A stretch of DNA of 64,000 nucleotides from Mrakia gelida (taxonomy: Eukaryota > Basidiomycota > Tremellomycetes > Cystofilobasidiales > Mrakiaceae), in NCBI GenBank assembly GCA_024345305.1, contig BRON01000002.1, positions 372,001 to 436,000 on the forward strand, written 5' to 3'. The notes under the pieces are model-generated. The model did not search any database. It worked only from the letters and a program-made list of their open reading frames with translations, and was not told the DNA's origin. The position numbers and the translations under genes were made by a program. How positions within the stretch are numbered: the first letter of the stretch is position 1; each line of letters opens with the position of its first letter. This document shows positions 11,543 to 21,726 of this stretch, one piece after another.

Positions 11543-13435
11543 TCAAACGGTCGAGAACTGGTAGGAAGCGTGGAAGTCGTAGGGTCGCGAGGGAGAGTAC
11601 CACTGATCGATGCCCCACTCGGGATAGTTGATGGCTGAGATTGGGAAGAAGACAATTGCGATCAGTGAGTGAACAAAGGAGAGGAAGAACCGTCTTCGAA
11701 GTCGCGTCGTCAACTCACCTCCGATCACGTCCTCCATCTCAATCACCATGCAACTGTTTTGCTCGACGAAGCCAGATCCTCCTTGTGTTGCTTTGATGGG
11801 AATGGTTCCATGCTGTCCTCCGCAAGTCTGAAGGATAGCGAAGAGAGACGAACATCAGCGCGTGAAAGCTCGACGGGCGAAGAAGATCGTCTACGAGAAG
11901 AAGAGACGCGACGTACGTAAATCTGGATTGCTCGCTGGTTTGAAGTTACTGAGAGCTTGATCCCTGACCCAGGACTGTAGACCTCGAGCTGTAGAGCGCG
12001 AACAGGAAAAGGCGAGAGTCAGGCGAGGAAAGCGAGCGCCACGAACTCTCGTCGACTCACCTTCGTCGCCGTCGGAGGAGCCCACTCCTCGTTGATCCAG
12101 CAGGTGTCGTAGCCGTAGCCTCCTAGTCCAGGGTAGCCGAGAGTGTCGTTCCAAGCGTTTCCAATCGTTCGAGGTTGAAGGAAGTTGTAGCTGAGGAGAA
12201 AACGAACAAATGAACGAACACAACGACGCGTCTCGTCAGAAAACGAGATCAGAATGAAAGTGCGTGGTCTGAGACTCACGCAGTGTCCGTGACATTAGTC
12301 CAAGGTCCGGTAGGGATCAAGATGGTGTCGGTGGCGACGACCTTGGTCGCGTAAGGGAGCGAGAGAACGTAGTCCTTGACGGTCGCGTTGGCGATGCTGT
12401 AGCCATCGAGGTTCCAGTAGACTGAGAGAAAGAAGAGAAGGTGAAAGAAGAGGCTGCGAGTCAGTACAATGAAGTGCGAGAGCGAAAGAGAGGGGAGAAG
12501 TTCCGAGGACGAGACGTCGAAGAGGGCTCACCGTGCGACGAGAGAAGGATGGGAGTCCTGTTCGAAGCCTGAGCGTAGAGATCGATATCCCAGATCCCTC
12601 CAGGATAGAGCGAGTACTTCACCTGAGAATGAACCTGACCCGGGAATCCTTCGAGACCATCTGAAGGTGAGAAGAGAGGAGGGAGATCAGTTCTCCTCTC
12701 GTCGAGTTCAGGGTTCAGGTCAGCGAAGACGTCGAGACGAGGGCCACGCTCACCTGGGTCGAAGAACTGCAGTGTGACACTCGAAGCAGTAGCCTCGGTT
12801 ACGGTCCAGACTCTCCAGCTGAAACCTGAAGTAGAAACGAGGGAAGACGCGTCAGGAAGAAGTCGACTCGAGAGCGAGAAAGAGAAAAAAGACGTGCCGT
12901 AAGGTCCTCCGTGCAAAGTATCGGTTCCGTTGTTTTCGTTCGGAGGAGTAGTGAAGTTTTGGCCAGTCGTGGGATCGGTGAAGGTGTTGTTCTTGATCCT
13001 GAAGGACGAAAGGAGGGAACGGAGACGCGAAATGTCAGCGACGCCGTCTTCTCGCGATCAAAACAGCTCCTCTCACCTGTTCGCGTATCGACCGACGATA
13101 GGTCCAAAGTTGGGGTGGCTCGCGTCCGTCGAGAACTTGGTGAGGTCGTCGTAGCCGAGGACGATGTCTCGAACGATTCCGTTTCGATCCTTGACGAAGA
13201 GATTCGTCAAGGATCCGGCGTAAGGGATGAAGGTCGCAGCAATGGAATTATCAGAAGAATTGATGGTGATAGGGCTGAAGGGGGTTCTGACCAAAGAGTT
13301 GGAGTTGTCCCACGTGGGGTTGGTCGAAGCTGGAGATTTTCCCATCACGGATGTATATACGAGGGAGGAGAGGAAGACGAGGAAGAGAGCGCGGGAGGGG
13401 AACATCTCGACAGGGAAAGAAGATGGTCGTTGCAA
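11543..13435 (-). CDS. Secreted aldose 1-epimerase (mutarotase, GalM family)
   Basis: This enzyme interconverts alpha and beta anomers of hexoses. A hydrophobic N-terminus (ALFLVFLSSLVYTSVMG) indicates a signal peptide. The start may be the first ATG (13435) or the in-frame ATG at 13405 directly before FPSRALFL; either keeps the signal. Conserved GalM blocks are IAATFIPYAGSLTNLFVKDR, DASHPNFGPIVGRYANR, NGTDTLHGGPYG (with the catalytic His region), VKYSLYPGG, LSSHVYWNLDG, and the late Glu region SCMVIEMEDVIGAINYPEWG. Several N-glycosylation sequons (NNT, NFT, NGT, NAT, NDT) fit secretion. About seven introns. With the sugar transporter and BNR_4 gene at the left end, extracellular sugar use is a loose theme. 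Confidence 0.88.
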
Positions 13436-13834
13436 GAGAAGGACGAGGACCTGGATTCCTTCTTTGAGCCCTCGCGCTAGCTCGTCATCTAAAGATGAGA
13501 AGGAAGCTATAAACGATCGCAGCTGGACCGACCGGAGGACGGAGGAAAGGGATGTCAGGTGGGAAGAGATGGCAGATCGCCTGTTCTCTCGTGTCTACAT
13601 CCCCTTTGGGAAGTCCAGTCCGAATTATTTCTTGATCAGCTCTTCCTCCTGTGGGCTGAGAAGTGGATCGAGAGACTGTAGGTACTGAGAGAAGTCAAGA
13701 AACGAGAGGATGGCTGTCGGAAAGAGAGAAGGGAGAGGGCGAGCCTCTTCGACTCAGCGAAAAGCGAACGAGAGGTCGCGAAAAGGACACAGCTGCCCGT
13801 CTCCTTCAACCAACTCCTTCTCCCTTCTCCCAAC
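13436..13834. other. Intergenic divergent promoter region, mutarotase and PRP19
   Basis: About 400 bp between two divergent start codons. Nothing coding is visible; a CT-rich stretch near 13800-13834 leads into the PRP19 start codon. Confidence 0.5.
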
Positions 13835-15985
13835 ATGTTCTTTTGTGCTAGTGAGTACATCCTTGACGTAGCATGGAGCTCACCCCAACGCGGATGTATA
13901 CATAAGCTGACTGTACGCCTCCTTCTCTCAGTTTCGGGGACTGCTCCCATCGCTCCTGTGATCTCGAAGAGTGGGAACGTCTACGAGCGTGGGTTGATCG
14001 AGAAGTACATCGGTGAGTTCTGTGTACAATCGAGGACACTCTCAGGTCTATCGGGGACCTACGAGATCTTCAAACACGCGCTCTATCAGGTTTGGAAGGA
14101 GCTGTTGAGCTGACCTCGTTCTCGTTCTCCTTCCCTCCTCCTCCCTTCGGCTCTCTTCAGATGAGAACGGACGCGATCCCATCACTGGTGACTCTCTGAG
14201 CAAGGAGGATTTGATCGAGATCAAGGCTTGTGAGTAATCCTTCACCTCATTCCCCTCTAGTAGCGATGCAGGTGGATGGATGGGCGGAGGAGGAAAGGGA
14301 AGGGAGGGAGCGAGGGACGTCCAAACCACCTCGACCCCCTTTCTTCTTCAGCCCTCCTCTCTGAGCTCCTGTATCCTTCTCGAAACCCTCCTGACGACCT
14401 TCTTCTTCACCCCTGCCCACTCCATCAGCTCCCAACGTCGCCGCTCCTCGCCCCTCCGCTGCCACCTCCATCCCTTCCCTCCTCCACTCCCTCCAGTCCG
14501 AATGGGACGCTGTCATGCTCGAGTCTCTCTCCCTCAAGCTCCAGCACCAATCCACTCGACAGGAGCTCGCTCACGCTCTCTACCGGGAGGATGCAAGTCT
14601 CAGGGTCGTTGCTCGTCTGGTGAAGGAGAGGGATCAGGCTCGAGAGTGAGTTCAGCTTTCGCGAAACCTCCTTCGTTCCCTTCCTTCCCCTTCCTCGAAC
14701 TGAGCTCACCTCCTCCTCCTTCTTTCGCGTTCTTTTCTCCTTTCAGAGCTCTCGCTTCCGTTCAGGCTACTCTCGGAATCACTCCTTCAGCACCTGGAGC
14801 CGACATCGAGATGGAGGAGGAGACACCCGTCGCTGGACCTGACGACCTCGCCGCTGAGGTCAAGGCCAAGGTTGAGGCTACCCACAAGGCGTTAGTCCCA
14901 CGCTTTCTGACTCTTCTCCGCCGCTCGAGAGCTGACCTTGACTTCTCTTGGTCACCACCAGCCTCTCGTCGACCCGTAAAAAGAGAAAGGCTCCCTCTGG
15001 CTACGTCTCGTCCGAAACCCTCTCCACCTTCACCGAAACCTCCACCGTCGCCTCCTACCACTCCACCAAGCCCGCTGGCATCACCTCCGTCGACATCTCC
15101 GCCGACGGAAACCTCGCTCTCACCGGTGGAAACGACAAGGTCGTCCAGGTCTACGATCTCGCCGAGAAGAAGGTCCTCGCCACCCTCAAGGGACACACCA
15201 AGAAGGTCACCCACGTCGCGTTCGTCGAGGCCGAGGGTTCCAACACCGTCGCCGTCAGTTCAGGAGCCGACGGAAAGGTCAAGACCTGGTCAGCCAAGGA
15301 CTCGGGCAAGTGGGCCGTCGACGCTACCATCGCCGCTCACAAGCAGGACATCACCGGACTCGCCCTTCACCCTACCAAAGCCTTCGTCGCGACCGCTTCG
15401 CTCGATTCGACCTGGGCGTTCCACGACATCGAGAAGGGAACCACCGTTCAGACCTTTGAGCCCTTGTCGTCCACCGAGGAGGGATCGTACTCGTACTCGT
15501 CGTTCGCCGTCCACCCCGATGGACTTCTTCACGGAGGAGGAACCGTCGATGGAATCGTGAGGATCTGGGACGTCAGGGACAAGACCGCTCTCGCCGCTAC
15601 CCTCTCCAACGAGTCCGGAGCTACCATCCCCGCCCTTTCCTTCTCCGAGAACGGTTACCACCTCGCCGTCGCCAACTCGGCCTCGTCGTCCATCGGAATC
15701 TTCGACCTCAGGAAACTCTCCCTCCTCCACTCCATCGCCCTCCCTACCGCTTCCGCCCCCGGAGGAGGAAAGATCGACAGCCTGAGGTTCGACTCGAGTG
15801 GACAGTTCCTCGCTTGCGCCGGAACCGACCTGAGGGTGTTCAAGAACAAGACCTGGGAGGAGGCGTTGCTGTTCGAGGGGAACACGGGAGAGTTGACGGA
15901 CGTGAGGTTCGGACCTTTGGGGAACTCGATCGTGCTGAGTGGAGCGGATAGGACCGTTAGGGTTTTGGGTGTCGCTTCTGCCTAG
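13835..15985 (+). CDS. PRP19: PRP19, pre-mRNA-processing factor 19 (U-box E3, WD40)
   Basis: A core subunit of the spliceosomal NineTeen complex and a U-box ubiquitin ligase, acting in the nucleus. The spliced N-terminus [20 protein letters not shown], then [31 protein letters not shown] is the U-box (residues about 1-70). A helical region with coiled-coil character follows ([28 protein letters not shown] segment). A basic linker [12 protein letters not shown] precedes the WD40 propeller ([68 protein letters not shown]). The exon from about 14960 to the stop codes for the whole propeller without an intron, unlike the finely split 5' half. Length is about 500 residues, as usual. Confidence 0.96.
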
Positions 15986-16400
15986 AGAGGGGAAGGCGAA
16001 GGAGGGGGGCGGTGTAGGGGGAGGAGGTACGAAGGACGGAGGGAGGAGTTCGAAAAGGTCGTCGCTCGCAGAAACGTCGAGTAGTCTAGTCTTAAGTAGG
16101 GTTGTCTTTATTATCCATCTTGTTTAGCGACTCTAGCTGTAGCACTCTCTTTTTCGCCGAAAGAGGGAAGGAACAGCGACGACGAGAACTCGAACGCAAC
16201 GAGGACTCGACGCGTCTCGTCGAACGCTTGCCTTCGATATCCTTCCCCACCTAGAAAACGGGTCTTTCAATCATTAAACAAACATGCGAACGAGAAGAAG
16301 TAAAAACGGAAAAGAGCGAGCGACGATCCAGTTTCCCCCTTCCATCAAACCATAACGAAAAACAAACGAAGTCCGTCCGAACCTCTTCTCTTCTTGAAAA
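15986..16400. other. Convergent intergenic region
   Basis: Spans the 3' ends of PRP19 and the PQ-loop transporter gene. It has one GACGCGTC palindrome near 16208-16216 and A-rich patches near 16270-16370 that could carry 3'-end signals. No coding potential seen. Confidence 0.5.
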
Positions 16401-19400
16401 CTACGACGAATCTATCAACCTCTCCTCTCCCTCCCTCCCAATCCCACTCCCGTTCCCACTCCCATCTTCTACCGACTCCATAATCACACTCTCCCTCAAG
16501 TTCTCCCCCGACGTAGTATAGTTCGACGAGCTCGTCGTCCTCTCCCTCGATCTCGACCCCACCGCCCCTCCCGTCGTCGCTCCAGCGAACCCCTCAGGAC
16601 TGTAAGGCAGTCCTTCCACGTCACCCGACCCACCCATCCCGTTCCCCAAACCAGACCCGGAAGCGATGATCCCCCTCAACCCAAGCACATCCTCCCTCTG
16701 GCGACTTCTCGAGCGCGAAGAGAACAAAGGAGATCGACCTCCCGCCGCGCTGGTGGATCTCGTGCGAGGTCGGATGGTCCCTCCTCCGATGGGCTCGATG
16801 GATCCAGAGAGCAAAGGAGCGGATTCGAGGTCGTCTTCGTCCATGAGGTCGGCGGTGGAGTCGTGGTAGAGTCGCGAGGAACGGTGGCGGGACGAGGTGG
16901 CGGTTCGTTTGTTGAGCCAGGGTTGAGTGGTGGGTTCGTCTTCGGGGAGGGGTTTGGAGGATCCGTAGATGAAGAACTGGATCATGATGGTTGAGTCGAA
17001 GAGGAGGGTTCCGCCGCTGTTGGATAGATAAACGAAGGAGATGGGGAGGGGGTGTGAGAGGGGAAGAGAGAGGGAAGGGGAGGGAGAGGGAGGGAGAAAG
17101 AACGAACCTCCCAAGAACGTAAGGCAGACTTTCCAAGATGTAGTTGGTGCTTTCCGGTCGGGGTTGATCGATGAGTGGGTTGAGGAGGATGGAAGAGACG
17201 TAGAGGGACTGGAGATCAGACGGAAAACAACAAACGAAGCGGAGAGCGAGTCAGCTTTGGCGCTCGCGACGAACCGAGGGAGAGCCAGGGAAGGAAGGGT
17301 GGGGGAGCGACTCACGTTGGCCAAGAAAGCGAAAAGGAAAAGGAAAACCGAGAGTCCTTCTGTTGATTTCCGAGTGAACTGGGGAACGCCGAAGGGAGAA
17401 GGAACGGTAAGTCAGCGAAGGAAAGTCGAATCGAGACGCGTCAAGCCCAGCTCGGCCCTTCTCTCTCGAGGCGGCAAACAAACTTACGTTCTTCCAAATC
17501 TGAACGATCCCAAACAGAGGAAGCGATACGAAGGCGATCAGTCCACACTCCTCCGAACAAACGAACGCAGAAGAATCGCAGAAACGAAGGGTCGAAAGCG
17601 ACTCACCTGAGGCATCCTCGAAGTCAAATACAAAACCGTACACGTCCACGCACTAACCCTCCCTATCAGCCTCTGCCAAGTCACCTCCGGGCCCGTCGGG
17701 ACTCCATGTGGAGGTTTCTTGGGTCGTTCCTCGGGTTCGTTGGGGTGTCGACGGGAGGAGGAGTCGAGGTCGTCCGATGCGGCTGGCACGAAGGTTGTCG
17801 ACGAGGGTCGGTCGAGGAGGAGGTTGGGTTCGGAGGAGGGGAGGATATCGGAGAGGAGGAGAAGGGGCAGGTTCGACTGTTGGGATGCTGCTGTTGGTGA
17901 GCTCGACGACGACGAGCTTCTGCTCTCGGACCAAAGGATCCTCCCGCCCAACGCACCACCCACCAACGCACCCCCGCCTCCTCCTCCTACTTTCACACTC
18001 ACCCCTCCTCTCCCAGCAGCACCCAAACTCCCCACCCCAACCAACCCCACCAAACTCATCAGCACCACTCCCGCTGTACTCCTCCCGCTTCCTCCACTCC
18101 CTCCTCCTCGCTGAACACTCAAACTCCTCGATCCGCTGCGTTTCAGCAACGGCGGGTTCTTCAGCAGCCCCTGCTGTTGTTGCTGCATCGACTCGACGAG
18201 GGTACTCTGATGATCTGGCGTGGGGGGTTGGATCCCGAACGTGACCATCGTCGGGGGAGGAGGAGGACGCGTGAGGGTTCGACCTCGTTCGGAGGCGGTG
18301 GGGGTGTGGTCGTCTGGTGTTGTGGTAGTGTGAGCAGGGCGCTGAACGAGGATGGGAGAGGCTGTGGCTGAGGATTGGGAGGAGGTGAGGGAGGTGGCTG
18401 AGTGGGAGGGGGTGAGGCCGTGGTGTTGGTGGTGGGCTGAAGGTGAGGCTCCTGGCGAAGTTGCGAGGTTGTGTCGAGAGGAGGAGTTGGAGGTTCGTTG
18501 AGGTGGATGAGTAGGTTCCCAAGCTGCTTCGAGGACGTTTCCGTTCCCTCTCGAGTTGGAGACCTCCGACCTGATGCTGTCTCCTCCCAAGGTCGTCACG
18601 CTATCCTCCAACCTCTCCCCTCCTCCTCCCGTTCCTCCTCCTGACCCTCCTCCTCTAGGAGCAGTCTTCCTCTTCCTGCTTCTACTCCGACTAGACTTGG
18701 TCGTACTGCTCCCTCCTCTCTTGCTGGCTGCGACAGCTTCCGCTGCTCTGGCGACGTTAGCAGCCGCGGCGCTCATTTCCTCGAACGAGCCTGGGATGCG
18801 AGTGTGTCGACGACGGTTGCCTGGTCGAGAGGGTCCTCCTCCACCACCACCACTCCCTCCTGCAGCTGTGAGTCCCGAGGGCGAAGAGGAGGAGGTAGGG
18901 AGGTTGCTGAAATGAGGGGAGGATTGGGAGAGGAGACGAGGTGAGGAAGTTGAGGAGGAGGAGATGAGGGATCGTTTGGAATGGTGATGGTGAGGTTTCG
19001 AAGGCGAGGGTTTGTAGTAGCACCAGAATTGTCCGACGAGGCCGATGTCGACGAAACAGAAGTAGAGAGCGAGGTATTTCTGAAGGGAAGCAAAAAGAGA
19101 GCGAGGGGAGAGGTCAGCCAACCGGAGACGGAGGAGAAGGGAGGGTGTGAGCTCGATCTCGCGTGGGGAAGGACGAGCGCGGAGGAGGTGTGAGCTTCGA
19201 AGCGAAAGGTTTTTGAACAAGAAGGGGGTCTTACCTGGAACTCTAGTTGATCCGTCAGGAAGCACCCTATCATGTTCAGAACATCACCTACGAGGGAAAC
19301 GCAAAGAAAAGGGAAGAGGTGAGCTTGGGCTGAATGAATCGTCGGGGAGAAGAGGAGAGGGAGGGAGACGAGTGAAGCTTACCAGCGAGCCAGTTGGCTA

Positions 19401-19625
19401 AGAACGGCAGAGCAAGCCCTTCGCAGTTCTTCCGACGGTAGTTGGTGATAAGCTGAGGAGTTTGAGCGAACAGCTACAGCGATTAGGAGCACGAGGGCGA
19501 GTCAGAGATAAGCAGTTGACAGGAGACGAGGAGGAGGAGGAACGAAAGAGAGCTCAACTCACCCAAAGACCGATAGAACTGTAGCCTAACACTTGACTCA
19601 GAGTCTCCTTCGTAGACGGATCCAT
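16401..19625 (-). CDS. PQ-loop membrane protein, Ypq/PQLC2-type vacuolar amino-acid transporter
   Basis: A seven-helix PQ-loop protein resembling yeast Ypq1-3, which move cationic amino acids across the vacuolar membrane. Spliced blocks: MDPSTKETLSQVLGYSSIGL, LFAQTPQLITNYRRKNCEGL (first PQ motif, TPQ), FLANWLAGDVLNMIGCFLTD, KYLALYFCFVDIGLVGQFWC; then, after a long insertion, YLTSRMPQIWKNFTRKSTEG (second PQ motif), LSVFLFLFAFLANV, YILESLPYVLG and GGTLLFDSTIMIQFFIYG. Odd features: a Ser/Gly/Pro-rich hydrophilic insertion of about 440 residues between the two PQ repeats, and a C-terminal tail of about 125 residues containing EDDLESAPLLSG, an acidic dileucine motif. A 12-nt exon codes IWKN. Total length is well over twice that of yeast Ypq1. 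Confidence 0.88.
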
Positions 19626-20194
19626 GCCAAACAGTGAGAAGCTCATCTTCTGCTAGGAGCGGGAAGAGTCGAGCGACGTTGTGGGAACGAGTCGGCCGTG
19701 GGAGGAAGAGGAAGGAGCTTTCGTTGGACGTTCGACCTTCCTTGCTCGGGTTGCTTGCTGAGGTGAGAGAGCGTCGGAGTCGAGGTATTACGAGGTGAGG
19801 TATAGAAGAGAGAGGGTAAGGAGCTCGGCCTGAGTCGAAGAGGGTAAAAAGCGAATCCGAGGGCTGATGGTTTGGAGGAGAAGAGGGCAAGGGGGGCGCG
19901 AGGTCAAGCAGGCTGAGAGGCGGCTCGACGATCCTTCCCCTCCTCGTCTTGTTTGATGCCGTAGACCTCGTCTCTGAAACACCTCGACGACTGGAAAACT
20001 TGTCGAGCACGCAGAAGGGACGAGTATGGTTTGCTGGGGCATCTTCAAAAGTCGAAGGATGGAAAATCTGACTCTCACCGCTTGGCGACAAACCAGGGAG
20101 GACGAAGATTGAATTCCTTGTCTTCGTCGAAGAGCGCATTCGATTTTCTCTGTCCTCGTACGACCCTTCGGTTCCAGTCGAGCGTTCAAGAGAA
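19626..20194. other. Intergenic, upstream of PQ-loop gene
   Basis: About 570 bp between the stop of the unknown gene at 20195 and the start of the PQ-loop gene, both on the minus strand. No supported gene seen; probably promoter and 5' UTR of the PQ-loop gene. Confidence 0.45.
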
Positions 20195-21484
20195 TCATTC
20201 AATCTCCGAGAACTTGGAGAACTTGGTCTTCTCCTTCCCCATGTTCGGCCCAGCGAAGACGAGATGCTGCTGCTCGACTTGCTTCAAGAGCGTCGTGTCT
20301 CCTCCGTCGATTTGAAGCTTCATCCTCCAAGGGTCGGGTCCGTACCTGAAGCGAGGAAGGTTGAGAAATAAGAAAAAAGGTTAGCATGAGAAGTAGGGGA
20401 AGAAACGAGACGGCGGAAGGCGAGGTCCAGGAAAGCTAAGACTGACTCGGTTCGAAGTTGACGAGCGAGTCGCGTCGCGGAGACTTTCCGCTTGAGAGCT
20501 GGGTCGTTGGTTCGGGTGATGTTGAGGTAGGAGAAGAGGATAAAGACACCGATGGGGTTGCCTGCGGATGGTGAACAACGAACGAGGGAAGGAAAGGTGG
20601 TCAGCGAAGCGAGCGCGGTGTGCGAGGAGACGCGACCCCGCCTCCGTCCCAACCGAGCGTCTCCAGCCTATCCTTCCTTCTTCTCCAGCACTCCCGACAA
20701 GGAAAAATAGAGCTTCAACGAACCCATTACAGCCTCGAGTTTGGCTTTCTCCAGCATCCTGATCGAAGGCTTGTCGGGCCCGAAGTCGAGCCACAGCATG
20801 TGCTCGAGCTCGTACTGCAAAGAACGCGAGACAGTGTAGAGCCGGTCAGTTCAGCCGTTCTCGTTCGAAGTCGGGACAAGAACTCAAGCACTGAAAGACT
20901 CACCTCCTCCTCTCCATCAGGCAGCAGAGCGTACCATCCCATCCCTCGCTGCTCTCCCGTCTGCAAGATCTCGATGTGCATCCTGATTTGCTCGTGGCAA
21001 GCGTCCGGGACCTCCTGCATTCGAGCTGAAATGTCCTCCTTAGAACCCTTCTTGATGTCGAGAGGAGCGAGTTTGAGAGCAGGGAGAGAGGTGTTGGAGG
21101 AGGCGGTGGTGTTGGTGGGAGTGTTGGACGAGGAAGGGAGTTGGAGAGCGTGCTTGACTCGGATTGATTGGAGTCTCTGTGCGAGGGGAAAGTAAGGGCA
21201 GCCGGTGGACAGTTGCAGGTTAGCTCGCGTCTCATATCGCGTGTTGAAGATCGAACGAAGCATCAGAGGGACGAGGGAAGAGAGGGAAAGAGACGACGCA
21301 CCTTTTCAGACAGACGCCAGTGAGGATTCTTCTCGAGGATGAGCGCTTGAAGCTTCTTGACTCCCAGCTCCGGTTGCGTCTTCTTGAGCTCTACGAGGAT
21401 CGCGACGATCTCGTCTTCAGGGGGAGACAGATCTGTAGGACGGTCGGTTGCTGGAGTTGAGGACGAGGACTGGTCGGACGACAT
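20195..21484 (-). CDS. Conserved-looking protein of unknown function, about 270 residues
   Basis: Not recognised. Five exons encode a soluble protein starting MSSDQSSSSTPATDRPTDLS. Notable segments are EIVAILVELKKTQPELGVKK, LQALILEKNPHWRLSEKRLQ, MQEVPDACHEQIRMHIEILQ, RGMGWYALLPDGEEEYELEH, MLWLDFGPDKPSIRMLEKAK, GNPIGVFILFSYLNITRTND and YGPDPWRMKLQIDGGDTTLL, ending in a Lys-rich KEKTKFSKFSEIE. The start was chosen at 21484; an upstream in-frame ATG at 21721 gives low-complexity sequence. One intron uses a GTTCGT donor (before GNPIG). It diverges from the threonyl-tRNA synthetase gene with about 240 bp between starts. No membrane segment or signal peptide. Confidence 0.65.
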
Positions 21485-21726
21485 TTTTGCGAAGGCTGCA
21501 AGGGACGAGGCGGGAAGAAAGTCAGCGACTTCGTTTCGTCCAGGTGAGTGCCTTGTTCGATGGAGAGGATGTACATGCTGTTGATGAGACGAGAATAGGC
21601 GAAGCTGGTGGTCGAGAGGGAGGAGTAGGAGAGCCAGGGGAGAGGGGGTCGAGGCTGAGATTTCGGAGCCAAACGAGTCAGAAGTTGATCCCTCCTCTCC
21701 TCGCTCTCGTTTCTCTTTCAACCTGC

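Noticed and set aside
14280..15560. 426-codon open frame in another plus-strand frame
   Set aside because: It overlaps PRP19 exons whose own frame encodes clear WD40 repeats; the product is Ser/Pro/Arg low complexity.
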